From positions 1-37,653 of the forward strand of contig MWYZ01000074.1 in the NCBI GenBank assembly GCA_002050365.1: a DNA stretch of 37,653 nt. Direction: 5' to 3'. Origin of the DNA: Acidobacteria bacterium 28-1. Lineage in GTDB: Bacteria; Acidobacteriota; Blastocatellia; Pyrinomonadales; Pyrinomonadaceae. Within the stretch, counting starts at the first letter, position 1. Every line of letters starts with the position of its first letter. Below, piece after piece: positions 25,156 through 32,441 of the stretch. The position numbers and the translations under genes are program-made. Below the pieces are notes generated by a model that saw nothing but the letters and a program-made list of their open reading frames with translations, was not told the DNA's origin and did no database searches.

Positions 25156-25803
25156 CTAGGGCAAAATGTCGGCGACTTTGATTTTCGCCCCCAGCGCGGC
25201 AAGCGGCGCGACCGAATCTTTTTCAGTTAAGATTTGGATTTCTGTATAAACGAAACCGAGTTTTTTATCTCGAATCGGACGACGATAAACTTCTAACGAG
25301 CGATTTTTCAAATTTAAAATCCAATAATCCTGGATATTATTCTTTGCGTATAATCTGGATTTGAAATTGCGGTCTTTGTAAATTGTCGTGTCGGCAACCT
25401 CGACGAGTAAAACTCCTTCCTTCGGATGCGCGTCTGCATAATCGCGTATTTTTCCTTTGACGACTGCAACATCAGGTTCGGGTTGTGAGTTTTTCCCGAA
25501 ATCTAAAGCACCTTGTGTGCGAACGTGAAAATCTTTACCAAAAACTTCTCGCAGAATTTCGCCAAGAATCATCACACTCGTAATGTGTGGACTTTTCATT
25601 GCCGCCATCTCGATAATTTCTCCTTCAATTAGTTCAACTCTTTGACCATCAAAAAAGCCTAATTCCGCCAACCGATAATATTCATCTTTTGTCCATTTTT
25701 TTTTGGTCGGCTCTTCAAGGATAATATCTTCGTTCTCCGCCGGAAACGGAATAACAGGATTATATGCCTTTATTTCAGCAGTTGTTTGTTGCATTGCATT
25801 CAC
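25156..25803 (-). CDS. Uma2-family (DUF820) endonuclease-like protein
   Basis: 215 residues of the PD-(D/E)xK fold. Motifs: DEYYRLAELGFFDGQRVELIEGEI (the conserved Glu of helix one), then SQPEPDVAVVKGKI (Asp of motif II) and GVLLVEVADTTIYKDR (Glu-x-Ala motif III). The family is multiplied in Acidobacteriota and cyanobacteria, and its target is unknown. The start is either the GTG at 25803, which overlaps the dxr stop by four bases (GTGA), or the ATG at 25794. Either way translation is coupled to dxr. It splits the usual dxr-rseP pair; the DNA shows no repeats that would betray recent insertion. Confidence 0.88.
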   Translation of the reverse strand: MNAMQQTTAEIKAYNPVIPFPAENEDIILEEPTKKKWTKDEYYRLAELGFFDGQRVELIEGEIIEMAAMKSPHITSVMILGEILREVFGKDFHVRTQGALDFGKNSQPEPDVAVVKGKIRDYADAHPKEGVLLVEVADTTIYKDRNFKSRLYAKNNIQDYWILNLKNRSLEVYRRPIRDKKLGFVYTEIQILTEKDSVAPLAALGAKIKVADILP

Positions 25804-26987
25804 CTCAAATTTGCCGAAGCGGTCTTTTCCAAACTTTCCAATTTCATTATAGCCTGTTTCCTTGCCTGAGCATCGGTTTCAAGAATAATTTCCAGACTCG
25901 AAATGGTTCGGGATTCGTGTTCGTTCATTACGCTTTCGATGATTTTCGGAACGTCGGACAGCCGAATTTTATCGTCAAGAAATGCTTGCACCGCGATTTC
26001 ATTGGCGGCATTCAAAGTTGCGGGCATCGTTCCGCCCGTTTTCAACGCTTTATATGCTAAAGTCAGACACGGAAATTTATCCAAGTTCGGTTCTTCAAAC
26101 GTCAATTGCGCGAGTTTCGCAAAATCGAGCGGCGGCAGGCAGTTCGGTTTTCTGGTCGGATAAGTCAAAGCGTATTGAATCGCGTGTTTCATATCAGTTA
26201 CGCCGAGCTGCGCGATAATCGAGCCATCAACCATTTCAACAAGCGAATGCACGACCGATTGCGGATGCACGACCACCGAAATCGCGTCTGCGGCAAAATC
26301 GAACAACCAACGCGCTTCGATAACTTCCAAGCCTTTGTTCATCAAAGTCGCGCAGTCAATCGTAATTTTGTCGCCCATGTTCCACGTCGGGTGATTAAGA
26401 GCTTCTTCGCGCGTGGCATTTTCAATTTCTTGTTTCGATTTATTGCGAAAAGGTCCGCCGGAAGCCGTGAGAATTAAACGTTTGACTTCTCGTTTCGATT
26501 CGCCGCGCAAGCATTGATGAAGCGCGTTGTGTTCGGAATCTACGGGCAGAATTTCAGCTTTGTTTTCACGCGCCGCTTTCGTCATCAATTCGCCCGCCAT
26601 TACAAGCGTTTCCTTATTGGCAAGCGCAACTCTTTTTCCGGCTTCCAACGCTCTTAAAGTCGGCACAAATCCGATTGCGCCAACCGTTGCCGAAACAACG
26701 GTTTGCGCTTGTTCGTGCGTCGCAACTTCGATTAAACCTTTCTCGCCTAATTCAATTTTTGGAGTTTTAACCCTTAATTTGTGAAGTTCTTCGAGCAGAT
26801 TTTCGGCGCAGATTTCGTCTTCGCAGGAAACAAATTCTGGGTTGAATTGGGCGATTTGTTGGGCTAATTTTTCGATGTTCTTTCCCGCGCCGAGCGCGAC
26901 AACGCAAACGTCTTGCAGATGCTCGACAACTTTCAGCGTGTTACATCCGATTGAACCGGTCGAGCCTAGAATGGAGATTACTTTCAT
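25800..26987 (-). CDS. dxr: 1-deoxy-D-xylulose-5-phosphate reductoisomerase (Dxr)
   Basis: Second step of the MEP pathway: converts DXP to MEP with NADPH and a divalent metal; target of fosmidomycin. 395 residues. The NADPH-binding loop is LGSTGSIGCNTLKVV (7-21), with VALANKETLVMAG and PVDSEHNALHQCL as the metal/substrate motifs. TASGGPFRNKS is the flexible loop, followed by NHPTWNMGDKITIDCATLMNKG and a C-terminal helical bundle. The start ATG has no strong ribosome binding site. Its stop overlaps the Uma2 start. It heads the minus-strand block that continues with Uma2, rseP and ispG. Confidence 0.96.
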   Translation of the reverse strand: MKVISILGSTGSIGCNTLKVVEHLQDVCVVALGAGKNIEKLAQQIAQFNPEFVSCEDEICAENLLEELHKLRVKTPKIELGEKGLIEVATHEQAQTVVSATVGAIGFVPTLRALEAGKRVALANKETLVMAGELMTKAARENKAEILPVDSEHNALHQCLRGESKREVKRLILTASGGPFRNKSKQEIENATREEALNHPTWNMGDKITIDCATLMNKGLEVIEARWLFDFAADAISVVVHPQSVVHSLVEMVDGSIIAQLGVTDMKHAIQYALTYPTRKPNCLPPLDFAKLAQLTFEEPNLDKFPCLTLAYKALKTGGTMPATLNAANEIAVQAFLDDKIRLSDVPKIIESVMNEHESRTISSLEIILETDAQARKQAIMKLESLEKTASANLR

Positions 26988-27225
26988 AAAATACGCATCA
27001 ACAGGTTACCACAAACGAACATACATACTCTAAATTTGAACCTTGAGGTATACGATTTTTGCCGATAGAGCGGGCAATTGCGTAAAAGCGACCTACAGCT
27101 CGTATTGACAAAACTCTACACATTCGGGCGATTTTTTTCCAACCCAACCAAATTTTTGCTGCGTCTTACTTTCAGGCAATTAAGGTTTTTGTTATTGCCA
27201 AAAAACTACAGAGGGAGAAATTATT

Positions 27226-27516
27226 ATGAAGAAGTTCTTAGCTTTATCGATACTTTTAGGTTCAATAATCTTTACAGTATCATCTGCTGAAGCAAAAATA
27301 CCGAGCGAAAATATAAAAAATGCTATTGAAATAAGCGCGGCTCAGCAAGGTCGTTATTACCAAAATCGTCGTTATAATAATCAACGCTCCGTGCGAATTG
27401 TTACGCGAAACGTGCGGCGGGGCAGACAAATTTACCGGGAAACATATCGTGTAACTTATAACAACCGCAACGGCAGAACCAGAACACAGCTTATCAGCCG
27501 TGTAAGAATTCGTTAA
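27226..27516 (+). CDS. Small secreted arginine-rich protein
   Basis: 96 residues. A Sec signal peptide runs to about SAEA (residue 23). The mature part is rich in Arg, Asn and Tyr (QGRYYQNRRYNNQRSVRIV, RRGRQIYRETYRVTYNNRNG), with two beta-hairpin-like repeats of basic aromatic residues. This could bind nucleic acid, polysaccharide or membrane lipid in the envelope; no family was recognised. GAGGGAGA precedes the ATG and supports the start. A terminator hairpin lies 9 bp after the stop. Confidence 0.75.
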   Translation: MKKFLALSILLGSIIFTVSSAEAKIPSENIKNAIEISAAQQGRYYQNRRYNNQRSVRIVTRNVRRGRQIYRETYRVTYNNRNGRTRTQLISRVRIR

Positions 27517-27524
27517 TTAAATTT

Positions 27525-27557
27525 GAGCGAGAATCTACTCTCTCCTCTCGCTTTTTT
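27525..27557 (+). terminator. Rho-independent terminator
   Basis: AGCGAGA (27526-27532) pairs with TCTCGCT (27546-27552) around a 13-base loop and is followed by TTTTT. It ends the gene for the small secreted basic protein and lies close to the convergent DinB gene. Confidence 0.7.
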
Positions 27558-27565
27558 CCAAAACT

Positions 27566-28168
27566 TTATTTCTCCAAGTTTTCCTTCTCCGCAAATTCCC
27601 GCGTTGCTTCCAGATAATTTCCCTTATCTTCCTTTTCTTTTAACCAGTTATTAAATTCCGCCGATTTATTACGCGGCACGCTTAAAGTTTCCCACTCCGA
27701 CGAGCGAAAGTGTTTTGCTAAAAATTGGATTTGCCCAATATGCGAAGCCGTGTGCATTCCCGCCCGATTTATAGCTTTAACGACCGTGAAATCCTCGCCG
27801 CGAATCTGCACAATTTTCCCTAAATCTTCCATCGTCAATGATAGGAGCGAATCAAACAGAATCTGAAAGCCGTCTTCCCAAAACTGCATCACACTCGCGC
27901 GCGTATCGCCGTCCGTTGTGGCGAATTCGGAATCACGATTGCGATCTGGCTTTTCGCCGTCGGTTGTCAAAAAGTTTGTCCAACGCGAGCGCAGATTTCC
28001 ACCGATGTGTTTCGCAATTGTCGCAATTGAATTGGCTTCCGCATCAATCGTTTTGAAAAATTCCTCGTCTGAAACTTGCTCCATTGCTCGCTCGGCAAGT
28101 TTTTTATAACTGCGGAACGCTTCGACTGTTTCGGAAAGATAAATTTCGATAATCTCCTTATTGCTCAT
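27566..28168 (-). CDS. DinB-superfamily protein (DUF1572 type)
   Basis: A 200-residue helical-bundle protein. The family pattern is visible: SIATIAKHIGGNLRSRWTNF with the first His (about 54), and NRAGMHTASHIGQIQFLAKH with two further His (about 139, 143) that would complete a metal site. It belongs to a different subfamily from the protein at 7258-7770. The substrate is unknown; DinB-fold enzymes often use bacillithiol or a similar thiol. No strong ribosome binding site is visible before the ATG at 28168. Confidence 0.82.
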   Translation of the reverse strand: MSNKEIIEIYLSETVEAFRSYKKLAERAMEQVSDEEFFKTIDAEANSIATIAKHIGGNLRSRWTNFLTTDGEKPDRNRDSEFATTDGDTRASVMQFWEDGFQILFDSLLSLTMEDLGKIVQIRGEDFTVVKAINRAGMHTASHIGQIQFLAKHFRSSEWETLSVPRNKSAEFNNWLKEKEDKGNYLEATREFAEKENLEK

Positions 28169-28691
28169 ACCGCTATTTCACAACATTTTCTCATTTTAGC
28201 CAAATTTACCGGTGAATAAAACCTTCAAAACTGCCGCCAGCCGAAAGCGAGACTTTCCGCTTCGTCGTTCGTCGGCTTTATCTTCAAAACCGTCGTGCGA
28301 GATTTAATAGAGGGCGAAAACCATTTTTGGATAAAAATTTATTTCTAAAAAATTTTAGCAACTTACGGTTGACAAACGTAGGTTAAAGTTGTTAAATAGA
28401 AAGTTCAGTTGTTGTCCAAATTTTAAGTTGATAGAAATTAGTTTTTGATTTTTGTTTGTAATCCGCAGTGTTTTTGTGTTCTTCAAGAAATTTGAACAAT
28501 TATTTTCATAAGTATCGTCTGATTTTGTGAAACTTTCGCTTAATCATTAATCTATATTAAATTAAATAGAAACTTTTTTGTTAAATAGAGGCTTTTTTCG
28601 AAAGTTTACTCCAAGAAACTTTTCTGTGTAGGCTGCAATTTGCAGCTTATCAACCAAAAAAAATTACTATCATTATTTTAGGAGACTATAA
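28169..28691. other. Intergenic region, about 520 bp, AT-rich leader of the metalloprotease
   Basis: No gene was found. It holds the predicted promoter at 28369-28397, after which about 290 bp would be untranslated leader. TTAAATAGA occurs three times (28392, 28562, 28581), and the last two are followed by similar ACTTTTTT / GCTTTTTT segments. No known riboswitch fold was recognised. The left 150 bp carries no feature that I can name. Confidence 0.5.
28369..28397 (+). promoter_or_regulatory. Predicted sigma-70 type promoter for the metalloprotease
   Basis: TTGACA (28369-28374) matches the -35 consensus exactly. TTAAAT (28392-28397) is a 4-of-6 -10 box at 17-base spacing. The start site would be near 28404. 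Confidence 0.5.
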
Positions 28692-30650
28692 ATGTTAATG
28701 GATCTTTCCCCGACTAAAAGTTTGTTCAAATCTGCCACTTTTTCATTTTTACTGCTTTCACTGTTTTTACTATTAACCGGAAACGTACTTGCTCAAAAGG
28801 GCGACGCGTCCGTCAGAGGGCTTGCTCGCGGGCAAGCGGCAATCAATAAATTAAGTGACCGCCTGCCCGCCGTCGCTTTAAGATACGGAAAATCGCCAAG
28901 CGATTTGCGCCAATTGTTATTGGAAGATTCGACTCTTTATGTAGACGACACTAATAGCTTGTTTTACGTATGCGACGCACCCGAAGAAACACCAAGCCAA
29001 GGTGCGCCGCCATCTCCACAAGCGGGTCCCTTTCCATATAATGAAACATTTTCTCTGCACAGCCGTCCCGGTTCAAATCGAGTTATCTACCTTGACTTCG
29101 ATGGTTACGTGACGACCGGGTCTGCTTGGAACGGCGGTCAACCGATAAACTCCGCGCCTTTCAGCATTGACGGCGACCCGAACTCCTTTAACCAGCAAGA
29201 GCAAGATGTGATTCAATACGTCTGGCAGAGAGTAGCGGAAGATTATGCGCCGTTTGACGTGGACGTAACGACGCAAGACCCAGGCGATAACGCGATTATC
29301 CGCAGCAGTGCCTCAGATTTGCAATATGGAACACGCGCCGTTATCAGCCCGACAAACTGGTATGGCCCGGGCATTGGCGGCGTCGCTTTCGTCGGTGTTT
29401 TCAGCTCCTACGGAACCACCTACAAACCGGCTTTTGTGTTTTCTGCCGCTCTCAGTAACAGCGAAAAAAATATCGCTGAAGCGACTTCGCACGAAGTCGG
29501 GCATAATTTGAATTTGAATCATGACGGCACTTCATCCAGCTCATATTACACCGGACACGGCGATTGGGCGCCAATTATGGGCGCTGGTTATTACAGATCT
29601 GTTACGCAATGGAGTAAAGGCGAATATCCGGGTGCCAATAATCAGGAGGACGATCTGGCGATAATGCAAAATTACGGAATTTCGGTAATTTCAGACGACC
29701 ACGGAAATTCAACAGCCGCCGCAACTGTCTTAAGCGGTAATAATATAAACGCGTCCGGCTTAATTACGACCCGCAGCGACGTTGATGTTTTCAAGTTTTC
29801 AACTGCCGGCGGTAACGTTACGCTCAACTTGAATCCCGCTCCGCGCGGCGGAAATCTTGACATAGAGGCAAAGATTTCGGATGCTCAAGGCAATGTCCTG
29901 GCGACTTCTAATCCGGCGGGTTTATCCGCAAGTTTCAATCAATCTCTCCCGGCTGGGGTTTATTATCTAACAATTGACGGTGTTGGCGCAGGCGATTTGA
30001 CAACCGGTTATTCTGATTATGCGAGCATCGGACAATACAGCATCACGGGAACGCTCACGGCGAGCAACGGGCAACCGCCAATAGCTGTCGTCGGAGCGAA
30101 TATAACTTCAGGTTTAGCGCCTTTGACGGTTAACTTCTCGAGTCAAGGTTCATACGACCCGGACGGCACGATTGTCAGCTACGCGTGGAATTTCGGCGAT
30201 GGAACAAACTCAACTGAACCGAATCCGGTAAAAGTTTATAATTCAGCCGGTTCATTTACGGCAGTTTTGACGGTTACCGATAACGACGGTTTAACCGATA
30301 CGGAAAGTATTTTGATTACGGTTAATAGTAGTGGTATTATTTGCACCCCATTCACCACGGTAACTCAAGGAAACTTATCTCCCGGCGGCATTCCTGCCTT
30401 TGGAGTGTACAGTGGACCAGGCACGGTCACCATTGACCATGTTGACGCCGGAACCGGCACGCGCTCGCTCACGGTGGTCGGTACGCCGACCAATGCGACA
30501 GTGAACATACCGGCATTCGTGCCCGGCACGTTCGCTCCGGTAGTAGTCACCTTCACTCCAGTTAATCCGGCTCTAGCGGTTGATTTCACCTTACGGGCGG
30601 CGAGCACGTATCACGCCATCAATATTCGCGTGCGGTGTCTTCAGCCATAG
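28692..30650 (+). CDS. Secreted zinc metalloprotease with PPC, PKD and shared C-terminal domains
   Basis: 652 residues. Signal peptide to about VLA (33). A propeptide-like region follows (about 35-120), then the metzincin-type catalytic domain (about 125-340). The zinc site HEVGHNLNLNHD has His267, Glu268, His271, His277 and Asp278, and the Met-turn is probably in APIMGAGYY. Then come a pre-peptidase C-terminal-like domain (about 355-455), a PKD domain (about 465-548, APLTVNFSSQGSYDPDG and YAWNFGDGTNS), and the 99-residue domain CTPFTTV to IRVRC. AGGAGA precedes the ATG. The gene stops directly after the last domain; a decayed FG-GAP tail follows out of frame. It is expected to be exported and to degrade extracellular protein. 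Confidence 0.88.
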   Translation: MLMDLSPTKSLFKSATFSFLLLSLFLLLTGNVLAQKGDASVRGLARGQAAINKLSDRLPAVALRYGKSPSDLRQLLLEDSTLYVDDTNSLFYVCDAPEETPSQGAPPSPQAGPFPYNETFSLHSRPGSNRVIYLDFDGYVTTGSAWNGGQPINSAPFSIDGDPNSFNQQEQDVIQYVWQRVAEDYAPFDVDVTTQDPGDNAIIRSSASDLQYGTRAVISPTNWYGPGIGGVAFVGVFSSYGTTYKPAFVFSAALSNSEKNIAEATSHEVGHNLNLNHDGTSSSSYYTGHGDWAPIMGAGYYRSVTQWSKGEYPGANNQEDDLAIMQNYGISVISDDHGNSTAAATVLSGNNINASGLITTRSDVDVFKFSTAGGNVTLNLNPAPRGGNLDIEAKISDAQGNVLATSNPAGLSASFNQSLPAGVYYLTIDGVGAGDLTTGYSDYASIGQYSITGTLTASNGQPPIAVVGANITSGLAPLTVNFSSQGSYDPDGTIVSYAWNFGDGTNSTEPNPVKVYNSAGSFTAVLTVTDNDGLTDTESILITVNSSGIICTPFTTVTQGNLSPGGIPAFGVYSGPGTVTIDHVDAGTGTRSLTVVGTPTNATVNIPAFVPGTFAPVVVTFTPVNPALAVDFTLRAASTYHAINIRVRCLQP

Positions 30651-30770
30651 TTCAGCCGGCGGATTTAGAGCAGTAGGATCGGGAGATAAAGATGATGATT
30701 CTGTTGCGGAAGGTTTAGACAGAGCGGGTAAAACTGAAGATTTTGCAACAGCAAGTATTTTCATTAACTA
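30651..30770 (+). pseudogene. Decayed FG-GAP tail after the metalloprotease
   Basis: A shifted frame (the one open from 30580) encodes AVGSGDKDDDSVAEGLDRAG and then KTEDFATAS. GLDRAGKTEDFA reads like a damaged FG-GAP repeat (DLDGDGKTDFA). At DNA level it also matches the start of the FG-GAP tail beside the beta-helix gene (GGTTTAGACAGAGCGGG against GATTTAGACGGAGCGGG). No start signal is present. Confidence 0.5.
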
Positions 30771-30807
30771 AAAAAAGGTGTGTGGCTAAAAACCACACAC
30801 CTTTTTT
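30771..30807 (+). terminator. Strong Rho-independent terminator
   Basis: AAAAAAGGTGTGTGG (30771-30785) pairs perfectly with CCACACACCTTTTTT (30793-30807) around CTAAAAA. It is suitable for both directions and terminates the metalloprotease transcript. Confidence 0.85.
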
Positions 30808-30871
30808 GTTGATTTAAAGTTGAAATTAGTAAATATAATGTTGCCCAAGCCCTTACCAGTAAGTGCGGTTG

Positions 30872-30958
30872 TATACTGCGGCATTGATCGTCACCGACAA
30901 CAATGGGCGCGACCAGTTCGAACAGCATCGGAATCAGCGAGCCTTTTTAACAAAATAA
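30872..30958 (+). pseudogene. Fragment of a PKD-domain coding sequence
   Basis: One frame reads YTAALIVTDNNGRDQFE. This matches the last strand of PKD domains and the FTAVLTVTDNDGLTD of the protease upstream, also at DNA level. A stop lies four codons before this segment and no start is visible. It is probably a remnant of another secreted-protein gene; the evidence is short. Confidence 0.4.
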
Positions 30959-30969
30959 TTTAATTTGGC

Positions 30970-31146
30970 TCACTTGTTTTGAAGCGGCAAGCCTCTTAAT
31001 TTACTCACTGAATCTCCACTCAAAACCTTTTCTTGTTCGCCCGTCTTCATATTTTTGAGAGTAACTTTGTATTCGGCAAGTTAAGTTTCGCCTAAAACGC
31101 AGGCGAACGAAACATTGATAGCGGAAGCGTATTTGAATTGTTGGCT
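30970..31146 (-). pseudogene. Duplicated 3' end of hisS, degenerate
   Basis: The minus strand encodes QFKYASAINVSFACVLGET, stop, then LAEYKVTLKNMKTGEQEKVL and a divergent tail ending at TGA. The intact hisS at 32442-33899 has QFKYAAQINVPFVCILGES followed by ELAENKVTLKNMETGEQE in the same place. One residue of the intact protein is replaced by a TAA stop, and nothing of the catalytic domain remains. This is a partial second copy of the anticodon-binding domain, either a tandem duplication that decayed or the leftover of a replaced hisS. Confidence 0.8.
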
Positions 31147-31173
31147 CGTTCATTTAATTAAGAAAAAAAGAAA

Positions 31174-31206
31174 AGCTTTGAACTCAAATTTAGTAAGTTC
31201 AAAGCT
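31174..31206 (-). terminator. Terminator of the kelch gene
   Basis: AGCTTTGAACT (31174-31184) pairs perfectly with AGTTCAAAGCT (31196-31206). On the minus strand the stem is followed by TTTTCTTTTTTT. It lies 27 bp after the kelch gene. Confidence 0.8.
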
Positions 31207-31232
31207 GAAAATTTGATTCTAAAATAAGTTAA

Positions 31233-32384
31233 TTACAATTTAAAAATCCAAGCCCGATCTGTGCTAATCGGTCCCGTTTCGCGTGTGCCGTTTCCATAAC
31301 CACCGACAATCAAAGCTCGTTCATCGTCAAGGAGCGTAACGGTTGCATAATGAAGCGGTGTGCCAAATTCGCCTGTCGTTTTTATAAAAGTATTCGTCAA
31401 CGGGTTAAAAACTTCCGCACTTTCGCCGCCACCGCCGATGAATACTTTTCCGTCTTTGAGTAAAACCGCAGTTCCCTCAATTTTGAAACGCGCAGAATTC
31501 ATTTCGCCCGTAGGCTTAAATTCATTCGTCGCAGCGTCAAAAATTTCCGCGCTTTTGTATTGTCCGTTCCAATCCCGATTGTCAGAACCGCCGAAAACCA
31601 GAACGCGATTGTCTTTGAGCAATATTGAATCGTGTTTATAGCGCACAACATTCATCGCTTTGGTCAAAGAAAAATTATTTGTTTTCGGGTCGAAAATCTC
31701 TGCGCTCGCTAAAATCTGTCCGCGATTCGTTTCGCCGCCCACGAGCAGAATTCGCCCGTCCGCTAATTTTGTCGCCGTGTGTACCGCGCGGGCGTTTCGC
31801 ATTTTCCCGATTAAAGTGAAAGAATTGTTTTGCGAATCGAAAATTTCTGCTTCGCTCAAGTTCTCTTTTCCGTCAAAACCGCCGGTGATTAAAACCTTGC
31901 CGTTTGCCAAAAGTGTTGCCGTATGACCGGAACGGCGGCGATTTGCGTTTTTAATCGAGGTGAATTTTTCGGTTTGCGGGTCATAAATTTCCGCGCTCAT
32001 TTCCGGCACATCACGATTCGACCAACCGCCGACTAGCAAAACTTTTCCGTCAAGCAGAAGCGTTGCCGTATGGCTGACGCGCTTGATGCTCATTTTGTTT
32101 TTAGCTTGAGCAAAATTATTCGTCTTCGGGTCAAAAATATCGGCATCGTTGAAAAACACGCCGTTACGCTCCATTCCACCCGCGATTAAAATTTTTCCGT
32201 TTTTCAAACGAGTTGCAGTATGCGATGCCCGTGCTTCGCTCAACTTACCGATTTCAGTAATTTTTCCGTAAGTTTGTGTTGCCTGAAAACCTGCGACACC
32301 GGCAGAGTTTTCTTGAGCCGAACAGTTTGCTGCAAAACTAATAAAAATCGCCAGAACCGCGCTTAAACAAAATTGATAAAACAT
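31233..32384 (-). CDS. Secreted kelch-repeat protein
   Basis: 383 residues from the ATG at 32384, chosen because AAGGAG lies in front of it; the frame continues 10 codons upstream. A Sec signal peptide ends around CSA (about 23). Six kelch repeats of about 50 residues follow, each with the pattern R-x-x-HTAT-x-L-x-(N/D)GK-x-L-(I/L)-x-GG and then AEI(F/Y)DPxTxxF. Examples are ASHTATRLKNGKILIAGG, SGHTATLLANGKVLITGG and AVHTATKLADGRILLVGG. The fold is a six-bladed beta-propeller at the cell surface or in the periplasm. The ligand is unknown. A separate terminator follows, so it is probably a single-gene transcript. Confidence 0.85.
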   Translation of the reverse strand: MFYQFCLSAVLAIFISFAANCSAQENSAGVAGFQATQTYGKITEIGKLSEARASHTATRLKNGKILIAGGMERNGVFFNDADIFDPKTNNFAQAKNKMSIKRVSHTATLLLDGKVLLVGGWSNRDVPEMSAEIYDPQTEKFTSIKNANRRRSGHTATLLANGKVLITGGFDGKENLSEAEIFDSQNNSFTLIGKMRNARAVHTATKLADGRILLVGGETNRGQILASAEIFDPKTNNFSLTKAMNVVRYKHDSILLKDNRVLVFGGSDNRDWNGQYKSAEIFDAATNEFKPTGEMNSARFKIEGTAVLLKDGKVFIGGGGESAEVFNPLTNTFIKTTGEFGTPLHYATVTLLDDERALIVGGYGNGTRETGPISTDRAWIFKL

Positions 32385-32441
32385 AATTTTCTCCTTATGT
32401 TTAGATAACACCACAAAAGCAATTTTTATGACATTTTTTAT

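Noticed and set aside
27105..27135. Promoter with TTGACA at 27105-27110 for the small secreted protein
   Set aside because: No acceptable -10 box lies at 16-18 bases; the -35 match alone is too weak.
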